This document shows, one piece after another, positions 1 through 8,799 of a DNA stretch of 64,000 bases; the first letter of the stretch is position 1; each line of letters starts with the position of its first letter. Under the pieces are notes generated by a model. It was given only the letters and a program-made list of their open reading frames with translations. It was not told the DNA's origin and ran no database searches. Source of the stretch: Kribbella jejuensis (GTDB lineage: Bacteria; Actinomycetota; Actinomycetes; Propionibacteriales; Kribbellaceae); the NCBI RefSeq assembly GCF_006715085.1, contig NZ_VFMM01000002.1:930001-994000 (forward strand), given 5' to 3'. The position numbers and the translations under genes are program-made.

Positions 1-360
1 CACGCCGGTCACCTTCTTGCCGTACATGGTCTTCTCGCCGAACGCGCCGTACGCCGTCAGCACCTCCTTGTCCGGGTCGCTGAGCAGCGGGAACGTCACG
101 CCGTCGCGCTCGCGGAACTTCGCCAGCTTGGCCGGCTTGTCCGGGGAGATGCCGAGCACCGTGTACCCGGCGGCCTGCAGCGAGTCCAGCGAGTCGCGGA
201 AGTCGCAGGCCTGCTTGGTGCAGCCGGGCGTCATCGCGGCCGGGTAGAAGTAGACGATCACGTTCTTGCCGCGGAGGTCGGCCAGCGCCACGTCGTTGCC
301 ATCGGCATCGGGCAGGGTGAAGTCGGGTGCGGTGTCACCGACGGACAGACGATCGGACAT
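1..360 (-). CDS. bcp: Bcp/PrxQ-type peroxiredoxin, C-terminus off the window
   Basis: The protein would reduce hydrogen peroxide and organic peroxides in the cytoplasm with electrons from thioredoxin. The visible 120 residues start MSDRLSVGDTAPDFTLPDAD and contain TPGCTKQACDF. The peroxidatic Cys and a second Cys five residues later are the pair typical of atypical 2-Cys Bcp enzymes. The ATG at 360 is preceded by GGAGGG at a good distance on the minus strand. The gene runs off the left edge, so roughly the last quarter is missing. It is divergent from the dehydrogenase at 449. Confidence 0.93.
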   Translation of the reverse strand, partial: MSDRLSVGDTAPDFTLPDADGNDVALADLRGKNVIVYFYPAAMTPGCTKQACDFRDSLDSLQAAGYTVLGISPDKPAKLAKFRERDGVTFPLLSDPDKEVLTAYGAFGEKTMYGKKVTGV

Positions 361-448
361 GAAGGACCCTCCACGAATCGATGGAACTGCCGCAATCGTA
401 CGGGCAACCCGTTCGAACCAGTGGAGCTGATCCGGTTAGCCTGAGCCG

Positions 449-1492
449 ATGCGGGCCATGACAGTCACGCCGGGCAAGCCCGACTCGGCGGTAGTAGGCA
501 ACGTGCCGGAGCCCTCGGTCGCCGACGGGTCGATCCTCGTGGAGGGCTTGTTCACAGGGATCTGCGGGACGGACATCGAGTTGGTCTCGGGAGCGTTCGA
601 CAGCGGTCGTCGCGGTTCTGACACCCTCGTCATCGGGCACGAGTCGCTCGGACGCGTGCTGGAAGCCCCTGCCGGCTCGGGCTTCGCAGGCGGAGACCTG
701 GTGGCCGGGGTGGTACGACGGCCCGACCCCGTGCCCTGCCCGGCGTGTGCCCGTGGCGAGTGGGACTTCTGCCGCAACGGCCGGTACACCGAGCGCGGCA
801 TCAAGGAGATCGACGGGTACGGCGCTGAGCGCTGGCGGGTCGACCCGTACTTCGCCGTACCCGTGCCGCCCGCTCTGGGTGAGCTCGGCGTACTCGTGGA
901 GCCGGCCAGCATCCTCACGAAGGCGTGGGAGCAGGTGGACCGCGTCGGTGCACGTTCCTGGTACGCGCCCCAGCATGTGCTCGTGACGGGTGCCGGTCCG
1001 ATCGGTCTACTGGCCGCACTGATCGCACGGCAGCGCGGGTACGACGTACACGTCCTGGACCGGGTCGACGACGGGCCGAAGCCGGAGCTCGTACGGGAGC
1101 TCGGCGCGACCTACCTGACGGACCTGCGCCGGTTGGACGTCGTACCCGACGTGGTGATCGAGGCGACCGGTGTCGGGCAGTTGGTGTACGACTGCGCGTC
1201 GCTCCTGCCGCCCGCAGGTGTCATGTGCCTGGCGGGGATCCACCCCGGCCCGGCGACTGTCGACGTACAGCTGGACGCCCTGGTACGCCAGCTGGTGGTG
1301 CGGAACGCCGCACTGGTTGGCACGGTCAACGCCGGTAAGAGGCACTACGCGGACGCCGTGGACGTGCTGATGACGGCGGACCGGGCGTGGCTGGCGCGGC
1401 TCATTACCAGGGCCGTGCCGCTGTCCGAATGGCCTGCCGCGCTGGAGCGGAAACCGGAAGACATCAAGGTGGTCGTGGACTTGCGGGGTTGA
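449..1492 (+). CDS. Zinc-dependent glucose 1-dehydrogenase-like MDR enzyme
   Basis: This is a medium-chain dehydrogenase of 347 residues. It has a GroES-like catalytic domain with GICGTDIEL (catalytic Cys about residue 39) and GHES (His about 64), a structural-zinc segment CPACARGEWDFC, and a Rossmann motif GAGPIGLLAA near residue 178. The region around TERGIKEIDGYGAE resembles archaeal-type glucose dehydrogenases, which oxidise aldoses to aldonolactones with NAD(P)+. The substrate is inferred, not shown. There is no Shine-Dalgarno sequence. A TAGCCT box at 437-442 sits six bases before the ATG, so the mRNA may be leaderless. The gene is monocistronic and divergent from the peroxiredoxin. Confidence 0.85.
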   Translation: MRAMTVTPGKPDSAVVGNVPEPSVADGSILVEGLFTGICGTDIELVSGAFDSGRRGSDTLVIGHESLGRVLEAPAGSGFAGGDLVAGVVRRPDPVPCPACARGEWDFCRNGRYTERGIKEIDGYGAERWRVDPYFAVPVPPALGELGVLVEPASILTKAWEQVDRVGARSWYAPQHVLVTGAGPIGLLAALIARQRGYDVHVLDRVDDGPKPELVRELGATYLTDLRRLDVVPDVVIEATGVGQLVYDCASLLPPAGVMCLAGIHPGPATVDVQLDALVRQLVVRNAALVGTVNAGKRHYADAVDVLMTADRAWLARLITRAVPLSEWPAALERKPEDIKVVVDLRG

Positions 1493-1583
1493 CCTGCGAG
1501 GATGGTGGGGACCAGGGGCAGGCCGGGGCATGCCCTGCAGATGTGCCCCGAAGATTTGCCCCGCCGACGGAAGGGAGCCGACA

Positions 1584-1847
1584 GTGTCGGACACGAAGGC
1601 TCGGACCGCCGAGCAGATCGAGGCGGATATCGCCGCCACCCGGTTGCGGCTGGCCTCCACTGTGGACGAGCTGGTCGACCGGGCGAACCCGAAGAACGTG
1701 CTCGAGCGCCAGGTCGAGCAGGCCAAGTCGCAGGTGTTCGACGAGCACGGTCAGCTGCGGACCCAGAAGATCGCCGCGGTCGCCGGTGCGGTCGTGGGCG
1801 TGATCGGCGTGCTGCTGGTGATCCGCCGGCTGGTGGGTCGCCGGTGA
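1584..1847 (+). CDS. DUF3618 small membrane-anchored protein
   Basis: This 87-residue protein has an N-terminal amphipathic helical part (EQIEADIAATRLRLASTVDEL, about residues 8-30), typical of DUF3618, followed by a region ending in VEQAKSQVF. A single transmembrane helix follows at about residues 58-80, with a basic tail RRLVGRR. I chose the GTG at 1584 because GGAAGGGAG lies just upstream. An in-frame ATG at 1530 would add low-complexity residues. The biochemical role of DUF3618 is unknown. The stop overlaps the GTG of the GroES-like gene (GTGA), so the two are probably translated together. Confidence 0.8.
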   Translation: MSDTKARTAEQIEADIAATRLRLASTVDELVDRANPKNVLERQVEQAKSQVFDEHGQLRTQKIAAVAGAVVGVIGVLLVIRRLVGRR

Positions 1848-2182
1848 CGCCACGCAAGCGGCTGTCCGACGACAAGCTCCCGATCCGGATGCTGCACGAC
1901 CGGGTCCTGGTGTCCCTCGAGCAGGAGGGCGAGCGCAAGTCGTCGGCCGGCATCCTGATCCCCGCCACCGCCCAGATGGGCCGCCGCCTGGCCTGGGCGA
2001 AGGTGGTCGCGATCGGCGCCAACGTCCGGACCGTCGAGGTCGACGACCGGGTGCTGTTCGACCCGGAGGACCGTGCCGAGGTCGAGGTCCGCGGCGACGA
2101 CTACATCCTGCTCCGCGAGCGGGACCTGCACGCGGTGGCCGCCGGCCGCCTCGAGGACGGGCAGACCGGCCTCTACCTCTGA
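1844..2182 (+). CDS. GroES-like co-chaperonin (Cpn10 fold), not next to groEL
   Basis: This protein of 112 residues carries the Cpn10 pattern: IRMLHDRVLVSLEQEG, then a mobile-loop-like segment KSSAGILIPATAQ, then VVAIGANVRTVEVDDRVLFDP and DDYILLRERDLHAV. True GroES caps GroEL. Here no GroEL gene is adjacent and the protein is translationally coupled to a DUF3618 membrane protein, so it may be a diverged paralogue with another partner. The start is the GTG at 1844 inside GTGA. An arginine- and lysine-rich N-terminal extension precedes the fold. The 3' end overlaps the convergent flavoenzyme gene by 10 nt. Confidence 0.82.
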   Translation: MTPRKRLSDDKLPIRMLHDRVLVSLEQEGERKSSAGILIPATAQMGRRLAWAKVVAIGANVRTVEVDDRVLFDPEDRAEVEVRGDDYILLRERDLHAVAAGRLEDGQTGLYL

Positions 2183-3237
2183 AACCTGAACCGGTCCGGG
2201 GCGCCGGCCGCGCCGGTGACCAGGTCGCGGACGAACGCCCCGACCAGCGGGACGAACTTGAAGCCCTGCCCGGAGAACCCGGCGGCGACCGTGATCGGCC
2301 CGGCGCGGTCGATGACGAAGTCGGCCGTCGGTGTGTTGTCGTACAGGCAGCTGATCGCGGTGGATCGGGTCGGGTCGAGCCCTGGGTACCACTCCTCGAC
2401 GTACCGCAGCAGGCTGGCGTCCCGCGTAGGCTCCGGCTGGAAGTCACGCGTGTCGGGGTCCACCACGGGCCCCGTCCCGTGCAGCCCGACCTTGACGCCG
2501 GACCCCGGTTCGTAGAGCCCGTAGCTGGTCGGACCGTGGTGTACGAAGCTCGGCCACACGAGCTCGTCCGACAGCGGTGCGAAGAACCGCGGCTGCTCCT
2601 GTGTCACGGTGAACGGCGGCAACGACACCAGCCCGTCCACCAGCTTCGGTGTCCACGGCCCAGCCGCCACCACTACGTGCTGAGCCCGGACAGCACCGCC
2701 CGGTACGTCGAGCTCGACCAGACCGTCACGGGTCCGAAGAGCGCGCACCGGCGACTGCACGCGGAACTCGACGCCGGCGCCACCTGCAACGACCTGTAGG
2801 GCGTGCACGGCACGGTCGGCGTACAAGCGACCGGACCGCGGCTGGAAGAGCACCGGCGTCTCGAACCGGAAGCCCGGCCACCGTTCAGCCGCCTCAGCAG
2901 CCGGCAGCACCGACCCTGTTGCCGCATGCAACGTCCGGAAAACGTCGACCGCTGTGTCACTCATCCCGTGGTCGATCCCACCGGTCTCCTCGAGCAAGGT
3001 CCCGCCGGACTCGTCCTCGAGTTGTCGCCACAACGGCCGCGCCCGCTCGGTCAGCGCAGCGATCTCCGCGTCGTCCACAGCAGCCCGGTAGAGCCGGGTG
3101 GCGCCGTGCGAGCCGCCGCGCTCGTGGCCGAGCGTGAACTGCTCCAGTACGACGACCTCACGCCCCGCGGCGGCCAGCGCCCACGCGGCCGCCGAGCCCA
3201 TCGCCCCGGCCCCCACCACTGCAACGTCGTACGTCAT
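2173..3237 (-). CDS. Sarcosine oxidase / N-methyltryptophan oxidase-like FAD enzyme
   Basis: This 354-residue FAD-dependent oxidoreductase belongs to the DAO/MSOX family. The N-terminus VAVVGAGAMGSAAAWALAAA is the dinucleotide-binding fold and is followed by the FAD-ribose acidic strand VVVLEQ. GHERGGSHGATR matches the region around the flavin in monomeric sarcosine oxidases. Near the C-terminus GFSGQGFKFVPLVG is a typical family motif. Members demethylate N-methylated amino acids and release formaldehyde and peroxide. The exact substrate cannot be read from the sequence. The ATG follows GAAGGGGGC on the minus strand. Confidence 0.87.
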   Translation of the reverse strand: MTYDVAVVGAGAMGSAAAWALAAAGREVVVLEQFTLGHERGGSHGATRLYRAAVDDAEIAALTERARPLWRQLEDESGGTLLEETGGIDHGMSDTAVDVFRTLHAATGSVLPAAEAAERWPGFRFETPVLFQPRSGRLYADRAVHALQVVAGGAGVEFRVQSPVRALRTRDGLVELDVPGGAVRAQHVVVAAGPWTPKLVDGLVSLPPFTVTQEQPRFFAPLSDELVWPSFVHHGPTSYGLYEPGSGVKVGLHGTGPVVDPDTRDFQPEPTRDASLLRYVEEWYPGLDPTRSTAISCLYDNTPTADFVIDRAGPITVAAGFSGQGFKFVPLVGAFVRDLVTGAAGAPDRFRFQR

Positions 3238-3317
3238 CCAGCCCCCTTCTCTGGCGCTGATCGTACTGATGTGGACAGCGGATCTCAGCCGCTGAGCAGG
3301 TGGGGGAGAATGGCCGG

Positions 3318-4421
3318 GTGATCTTCGAGACCTCCAGCCGGTTGCCAGACTTCCCGTGGGACAAGCTCGCCCCGTTCAAGCAGAAGGCGGCCGAGCATCC
3401 CGACGGCATCGTCGACCTGTCCGTCGGCAGTCCGGTCGACCCGGTCCCCGACCTGGTCAAGAAGGCACTGGCCGAGGCCGCGAACGCCCCGGAGTACCCG
3501 ACCACCATCGGCACGTCGGCAGCGCGGCAGGCCGCGGTGGACTGGATGGAGCGGCGGCTCGGCGTGACCGGCGTCGACCCGAAGACCGGCGTACTGCCCG
3601 TGATCGGCACCAAGGAGTTGATCATGCTGCTGCCGACGCTGCTCGGCGTCGGCGCGGGCGACACGGTGCTGATCCCGGACCTCGCCTACCCGACGTACGA
3701 GGCGGGCGCGGCGCTCGCCCGGGCGACCAGCGTGCCGGTGCCGGACCCGACGGCGTACGACGGACCGGTGCGGATCGCGTACCTGAACTCGCCGCGCAAC
3801 CCGTCCGGTGAGATCACTCCGGTGGCCGACCTGCGGCGTGCAGTCGAGTGGGCGCGGGCGAACGACGTACTCCTGGTCAGCGACGAGTGCTACACCGAGT
3901 TCGGCTGGGACGAGAAGCCGGTGTCCGTGCTACACCCGGACGTGTCCGGCGGAAGCCACGACAACCTGCTCGCGGTGCACTCGCTGTCCAAGCGCTCCAA
4001 TCTGGCCGGGTACCGCGGTGGCTTCGTCGCAGGTGACCCGACGGTCGTGCACGAGCTCCTCGCGGTGCGCAAGCACGCCGGCCTGATGGTGCCGTCCCCG
4101 ATCCAGGCGGCAATGGCCGCGGCGTTCGCGGACGACGTGCACGTCGACGAGCAGCGTGCGCGCTACCTGCGTCGCCATGCGGTACTGCGGGACGCGCTGA
4201 CCGCTGCGGGCTGGGAGATCACCCTGTCGAACGGCGGGTTGTACCTGTGGGCGTCGCATCCGTCGTACGACGCGTACGGTTCGGTCGGCGCTCTGGCGGA
4301 CCGGGGGATCCTGGTCGCGCCCGGCGCGTTCTACGGCACCGCCGGCGAGCGGCACGTCCGGGTGGCGCTGACCGGGACCGACGAGCGCATCGACGCCGCG
4401 GCGAAACGCCTGCACGAATAG
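3318..4421 (+). CDS. dapC: Succinyldiaminopimelate aminotransferase (DapC-like)
   Basis: This fold-I PLP aminotransferase has 367 residues. Visible features are LSVGSPVDPVPDLV at the N-terminus, the substrate-carboxylate region NSPRNPSGE, SDECYTEFGW (PLP-phenol Asp and Tyr), and the Schiff-base lysine in SLSKRSNLAGYRGG. This subgroup in actinobacteria is assigned to DapC, which makes N-succinyl-LL-2,6-diaminopimelate in the lysine and peptidoglycan pathway. I prefer the GTG at 3318 because GGGGGAG lies nine bases upstream. A GTG at 3300 overlaps that ribosome-binding site and is less likely. Confidence 0.87.
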   Translation: MIFETSSRLPDFPWDKLAPFKQKAAEHPDGIVDLSVGSPVDPVPDLVKKALAEAANAPEYPTTIGTSAARQAAVDWMERRLGVTGVDPKTGVLPVIGTKELIMLLPTLLGVGAGDTVLIPDLAYPTYEAGAALARATSVPVPDPTAYDGPVRIAYLNSPRNPSGEITPVADLRRAVEWARANDVLLVSDECYTEFGWDEKPVSVLHPDVSGGSHDNLLAVHSLSKRSNLAGYRGGFVAGDPTVVHELLAVRKHAGLMVPSPIQAAMAAAFADDVHVDEQRARYLRRHAVLRDALTAAGWEITLSNGGLYLWASHPSYDAYGSVGALADRGILVAPGAFYGTAGERHVRVALTGTDERIDAAAKRLHE

Positions 4422-4502
4422 AAACTTCGCAGCTGCCTGTGACCTCTCCCGGGTGTGACTGCCTCTTAAAGGGGTAGTTGATGTCCAGGGAGGGGAGGGC
4501 GT

Positions 4503-5756
4503 ATGCGGCTGCATCTGCTCGGGGTCGTGGCGGTACTGCTGGCGGGGGTCACACCGACACCCTCGCCAACACCTTCTCCAACTCCCGCTGTGGTGACCCC
4601 TACCCCTCCCCCCACCCCGACGCTCGCCTGGTCGATCTCCCTCGATCAGCCGGCCGCGTCCTGGGAGGACAAGCCGACCGTGTTCACCGGCAAGATCAGC
4701 CGGCCGATCACCGGCTCGTACATCACGCTCTGGCAGCGCGTGCCCGGCGCCTGGGTGCTCCGCGGCTCCACCAGGACCACGACCGGCGGCGCCTACAAGT
4801 TCAGCTACGTCTCGCCGTCCACCGGCACCTGGGCGTTCCGCACGATGATCGGGGTCAAGGCCGAGACCGCGCTCGCGATCTCCGACTACCGGACCGTGCC
4901 GATCCAGGACCGCAAGATCGTCGTCAACACCCCGGCCGCCTGGTACGCGACCCTGACCGGCGTCTCGGTCTCCGGCAAGATGGTGCCGGCCGAGCCGGGC
5001 AAGGAACTCGCGCTGCAGCAGTACCTCGGCAGCGGCAAATGGGGCCTGCTCAACGTCACCACGATGGATGCCGCAGGCAACTTCCGGTTCCGGATCCCCG
5101 ACGACCTGCCGACAACGAAGACCGTACGGGTGCTGACCCGCGGCGTCGCCCAGGCCGCGATGGAGTACTCCGCGAACGCGACGATCGTGATCAAGGCGGC
5201 CCTCAATCCCAAGGTGTACGCCGTCTCCGCCGCCATGGTGCCGCACACGTACCGAGCCGGCTGCCCGGTAGCGCCCGCCTCCCTGCGCCTGCTGCAGCTG
5301 AACTACTGGGGCTTCGACGGCCGCGTGCATCGCGGCGAGCTGATCCTCCGCGACGCCGCGGTGGCGAAGATGATCACGGTCTGGACGTCGACGTTCGCGT
5401 CCAGGTTCCCGATCCGGCAGATGCGCCGGGTGGACGTGTACGGCGGCAGCGACGTGAAGTCGATGGCCGCGGACAACACCTCCGCGTTCAACTGCCGCCG
5501 CGTCACCGGCGACCCGTACTCGTTGTCGCCGCACTCGTACGGGTGGGCGATCGACATCAACACCGTCGAGAACCCGTACCTGGCCGCGAACGGTGTCTGG
5601 TACCCGTCGAACGGGCTGGCGTACCGCAACCGCTCGCTGGTGCGGCCGGGCATGCTGTTCGCGAGCAGTGTCGCCACGAAGGCACTGGTGGCGCAGGGCT
5701 ACTTCTGGGGCGCACGCTGGGCGAAGCCCGACTACCAGCACTTCGAGCCCAAGTGA
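4503..5756 (+). CDS. Secreted M15-family D-Ala-D-Ala carboxypeptidase-like peptidase
   Basis: This 417-residue exported protein begins MRLHLLGVVAVLLAGV (signal peptide) and continues with a Pro/Thr/Ser-rich linker of PTPSPTP type, probably spanning the cell wall. Residues about 45-240 look like beta-sandwich repeats. The C-terminal peptidase domain carries SLSPHSYGWAIDIN and KPDYQHFEPK, which are the His/Asp and His zinc ligands and the general-base Glu of the M15 VanY-like fold. It would cleave peptidoglycan stem peptides. The stop overlaps the start of the following lipoprotein gene (GTGA), so the two are coupled. Confidence 0.85.
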   Translation: MRLHLLGVVAVLLAGVTPTPSPTPSPTPAVVTPTPPPTPTLAWSISLDQPAASWEDKPTVFTGKISRPITGSYITLWQRVPGAWVLRGSTRTTTGGAYKFSYVSPSTGTWAFRTMIGVKAETALAISDYRTVPIQDRKIVVNTPAAWYATLTGVSVSGKMVPAEPGKELALQQYLGSGKWGLLNVTTMDAAGNFRFRIPDDLPTTKTVRVLTRGVAQAAMEYSANATIVIKAALNPKVYAVSAAMVPHTYRAGCPVAPASLRLLQLNYWGFDGRVHRGELILRDAAVAKMITVWTSTFASRFPIRQMRRVDVYGGSDVKSMAADNTSAFNCRRVTGDPYSLSPHSYGWAIDINTVENPYLAANGVWYPSNGLAYRNRSLVRPGMLFASSVATKALVAQGYFWGARWAKPDYQHFEPK

Positions 5757-6529
5757 AAGGCGTAGCAGTCGTGTGCGCGCTGGCCGCAGTCCTGGCAGGC
5801 TGCAGCTCCAAGTCCGCGGCCGACCAACCGCCCCCGACCCCCACACCGCCCACTTCAGTGATTCCCAGCACCGTCAGCGGCACGGTGCCCGTGCCCACCA
5901 ACACGCTGCCCACGAGTGAGTCGACAAACGCAGCCATCCCACCCCAGGTCCCCGAGCAAGCAACGGCCCCACCGCCGGCCGACGCCGGTCCACTGACCGC
6001 CCGCAACCTCCCCGCGCCGGACAAGCTCGGACCGGGCTGGAAGACCTACACCGACCCAGGCGGCGCAGAGGCCGGTTTCATCGGCAACAACACCTGGACC
6101 CGCCGCCGCGACCCGCACCAGGCGTCGTACGAAGCCCTGCCATCAGGCTGCTCCGGCCAACCAGTCAAAGGTGCCCTGCCAGTCCCCGCCTACGCCCTGA
6201 CCGGGACCTACCGCACCAGAGACGCCCTACCCGCCACAGCTCTGTTGCTCCGCTTCAAAGACGCCGCCAAAGCCCAGGCCTACTACGCCGGCTACCAAAC
6301 CCGCATGCAAGCGTGCGGCACCGACGGCGACCTGGCTGTCAAACAGCTCTGGGCCACCACCAAAGCAGCCACCGCAGTACGTTCGTACGCCTCAGCGGAG
6401 TCCTATGTCGACGTCTCAGTGGTGAAGGGCGCGACAGTCGCCCTCCTCGCGACGACCTCGGCAACCCCGCAGCAACAGTCCGCCTGGGCCCACACCGCGG
6501 CAACAGCCCTGGAGGAGGTCATCGACTGA
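5753..6529 (+). CDS. Putative secreted lipoprotein of unknown function
   Basis: This 258-residue protein has a short N-terminal signal, VKGVAVVCALAAVLAGC, whose lipobox LAGC predicts diacylglyceryl attachment at that Cys. A Pro/Thr-rich linker (about residues 25-75) precedes a globular domain beginning near LTARNLPAPDKLGPGWKTY that contains three further Cys. Similar architecture occurs in actinobacterial sensor-domain lipoproteins, but I do not recognise a named family. The GTG at 5753 overlaps the peptidase stop, so the two products are probably made together at the cell surface. The end overlaps the convergent hydrolase gene by 11 nt. Confidence 0.72.
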   Translation: MKGVAVVCALAAVLAGCSSKSAADQPPPTPTPPTSVIPSTVSGTVPVPTNTLPTSESTNAAIPPQVPEQATAPPPADAGPLTARNLPAPDKLGPGWKTYTDPGGAEAGFIGNNTWTRRRDPHQASYEALPSGCSGQPVKGALPVPAYALTGTYRTRDALPATALLLRFKDAAKAQAYYAGYQTRMQACGTDGDLAVKQLWATTKAATAVRSYASAESYVDVSVVKGATVALLATTSATPQQQSAWAHTAATALEEVID

Positions 6530-7505
6530 CGTCCACCACAGCCTGCGCGAACTCCCGCGGTGCCTCCTGCGGCACGTTGTGCCCCACGTCGAACGTCCGG
6601 TGCTGATACCGCCCGACGAAGTGATCCCGGTACGACGACCCGTCGCCCGCCGGCGTGAACGGGTCGTACCGGCCGTCGATCGTGATCGTCGGCACCGCGA
6701 TCTTCGGCGTCTTCTGCAGCACCTCCTCCAACGCCGCGTACTCGGGCTCCGCCGGGATCAGGCTCTGCCGCCAGCGGTAGTTGCCGATCACGATCGCCTC
6801 GTAGTCCGGGTTGTCGAACGCCGCGGCGGTCCGGGCGTACGTCGCCGCGCTGTACTTCCACGTCGGCGAGTTGAACTTCCAGATGAACTCGCCGATCTCC
6901 TTCTTGTACTGGTGCAGCCCCAGCACCCCGCGCTCGGTCGCGAAGTAGTACTGGTACCACCAGGCGTTCTCGGCCGCGGGCGGCAACGGCTTCTTGTTGA
7001 ACTCCAGGTTCGTGATCAGGTACCCGGTGACGGAGACGAGCGCCCGCACGCGCTCAGGCCACAGCGCCGCGATGATGTCGGCAGTACGCGAGCCCCAGTC
7101 GTAGCCGGCCAGTACCGCGCGCTCGATGTGCAGCGCGTCCATCAGCGCGAGGATGTCGAGCGCGAACGCCGCCTGGTCCACATTGCGCGGCGTCGAGGCC
7201 GACCGGAACGTCGTACTGCCGTGACCGCGGAAGTAGGGCACCACGACCCGGTAGCCGCGGCGCGCGAGTAGAGGGGCGACCTGCTCGTAGCTGTGGATGT
7301 CGTACGGGAAACCGTGCAGCAGCAGGACCGGGATGCCGTGTGACGGGCCGAGCTCGACGTACCCGACGTTGAGAACGCCCGCATCGATCTGCCGGACCGG
7401 GCCGAACGGAAGCTTCGCCGTGGCGGCCGCCGCGCCGGTGAGGAACGGGGTGGTGAGGGCGGCGGCGCCGGTCGTCTTGAGGAGCGTTCGGCGGCTGATG
7501 TTCAT
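6519..7505 (-). CDS. Tat-exported alpha/beta hydrolase, epoxide-hydrolase-like
   Basis: The 328-residue product begins MNISRRTLLKTTGAAAL, a twin-arginine signal, so it is exported folded. The hydrolase core shows LLLHGFPYDIHSY (oxyanion region), AGYDWGSRTAD with an Asp at the nucleophile position as in epoxide hydrolases and haloalkane dehalogenases, and FDVGHNVPQEAP with the catalytic His. The reaction is therefore likely hydrolysis through an aspartyl ester, with substrate unknown. I chose the ATG at 7505 because GAAAGG sits six bases upstream and the Tat motif then lies at the N-terminus. An upstream in-frame start would add 16 residues. Confidence 0.85.
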   Translation of the reverse strand: MNISRRTLLKTTGAAALTTPFLTGAAAATAKLPFGPVRQIDAGVLNVGYVELGPSHGIPVLLLHGFPYDIHSYEQVAPLLARRGYRVVVPYFRGHGSTTFRSASTPRNVDQAAFALDILALMDALHIERAVLAGYDWGSRTADIIAALWPERVRALVSVTGYLITNLEFNKKPLPPAAENAWWYQYYFATERGVLGLHQYKKEIGEFIWKFNSPTWKYSAATYARTAAAFDNPDYEAIVIGNYRWRQSLIPAEPEYAALEEVLQKTPKIAVPTITIDGRYDPFTPAGDGSSYRDHFVGRYQHRTFDVGHNVPQEAPREFAQAVVDVSR

Positions 7506-7609
7506 GAGAGACCTTTCGTCGGTGGGTTCGCGATCAGCCTCGCCCGGGGGCACCCCGGGTCGCGCCCGTCAGACTCCCTGGTGGCAGGACCCCGGGGGAC
7601 ATATGTGTA

Positions 7610-7638
7610 TTACCTTTCAGTATTTTGTGTCCTACACT
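7610..7638 (+). promoter_or_regulatory. Promoter for the 7645-10814 operon, leaderless type
   Basis: A possible -35 TTACCT (7610-7615), a 17-nt spacer and a -10 TACACT (7633-7638) stand in a locally AT-rich stretch. The ATG at 7645 follows the -10 by six bases and has no Shine-Dalgarno sequence, so transcription probably starts at the start codon. Confidence 0.55.
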
Positions 7639-7644
7639 CCGGTT

Positions 7645-8799
7645 ATGGGTGATTTCGACCGGTATGCCCGGCTCACCGCGGGGCTCGACGCGCCGTACGC
7701 GGTGATCGATCTCGCCGCGTTCCGCCGGAACGCCGACGACCTGGTCCGGCGCGCCGCCGGTACGCCGATCCGGATCGCCTCGAAGTCGGTCCGTTGCCGC
7801 CCGCTGATCGCCGCCGCGCTCGAACGGCCCGGGTTCCACGGCGTGATGAGCTACGCGCTGCCCGAGGCGCTCTGGCTGGCCCGGAACGGAACCGACGACA
7901 TCCTGCTCGGCTACCCGACCACGCACCGCACGGCGCTCCGCGAACTGTCCGAGGACCCCGAGGCGGCGTCCCGGATCACGCTGATGATCGACTCGCCGGA
8001 ACACCTCGGATTCATCCGGGCCGCCGCGACCGGCCCGGCCCGGATCCAGGTCTGCCTCGACGTCGACGCCTCGCTGCGGATCTTCGGCCAGCACCTCGGC
8101 GTCCGACGGTCCCCGCTGCGGACCCCCGCCGAGGTCGCGACGCTCGCCCGGACCGTCGCCGCGGACGACAGGTTCGAACTGACCGGCGTGATGTTCTACG
8201 AGGCACAGATCGCCGGCCTGCCCGACACCTCACCCGCCGTCCGCTGGGTCAAGCGCCGCTCGGCGGCCGAGCTCGCGGACCGCCGCGGCGCGGTCGTCGA
8301 CGCGGTGAAGCAGGTTGCACCGCTGCGGATCGTGAACAGCGGCGGCACCGGCAGCCTCGAGGTCAGCAGCGCGGACCCGGTCGTCACCGAGGTCACCGCG
8401 GGCTCCGGCCTCTACGGCCCGACCCTGTTCGACAAGTACGACGTCTTCCAGCCGGAGCACGCGATGGCGTACGCGCTGGACGTCGTACGGCGGCCCGCGC
8501 CGCGGATCGCCACGCTGTTCGGCGGCGGGTACGTCGCCTCCGGTCCGGCGAAGAAGTCGCGGCTTCCGTCGCCGGCTCACCCGCAAGGGCTCACGCTGCT
8601 CGGCACCGAAGGCGCCGGCGAGGTGCAGACTCCGGTACAAGGACGATCGGCCGAGCGGCTGGAAATCGGCGCCAGGGTGTGGATGCGGTACGCCAAGGCA
8701 GGCGAGATGCTGGAGCGGTTCGACGTCCTGTACGCCGTCGACGGCGAGGACGTCCATGAGCTCAGGACGTACCGGGGCGAAGGGAAGAACTTCGGATGA
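7645..8799 (+). CDS. Fold-III PLP enzyme (alanine racemase N-domain; amino acid deaminase/aldolase type)
   Basis: This 384-residue protein has the N-terminal alanine-racemase barrel. APYAVIDLAAFRRNADDL is followed by RIASKSVR with the Schiff-base lysine near residue 47. The middle contains NSGGTGS, a phosphate-binding glycine loop, and the end has a D-serine-dehydratase-like domain (ARVWMRYAKAGEMLERFD). Relatives include D-threonine aldolase and D-serine deaminase. The exact substrate is unknown. Its stop overlaps the ATG of the FAD oxidase (ATGA), a pairing I recall as recurrent in actinobacteria, which suggests sequential reactions on one D-amino acid or amino-polyol. Confidence 0.82.
   Translation: MGDFDRYARLTAGLDAPYAVIDLAAFRRNADDLVRRAAGTPIRIASKSVRCRPLIAAALERPGFHGVMSYALPEALWLARNGTDDILLGYPTTHRTALRELSEDPEAASRITLMIDSPEHLGFIRAAATGPARIQVCLDVDASLRIFGQHLGVRRSPLRTPAEVATLARTVAADDRFELTGVMFYEAQIAGLPDTSPAVRWVKRRSAAELADRRGAVVDAVKQVAPLRIVNSGGTGSLEVSSADPVVTEVTAGSGLYGPTLFDKYDVFQPEHAMAYALDVVRRPAPRIATLFGGGYVASGPAKKSRLPSPAHPQGLTLLGTEGAGEVQTPVQGRSAERLEIGARVWMRYAKAGEMLERFDVLYAVDGEDVHELRTYRGEGKNFG

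Noticed and set aside
4478..6529. Single long plus-strand frame of 683 codons
   Set aside because: The first part is out of frame with the M15 peptidase and has no domain. Only the segment from 5753 is a real gene (lipoprotein).
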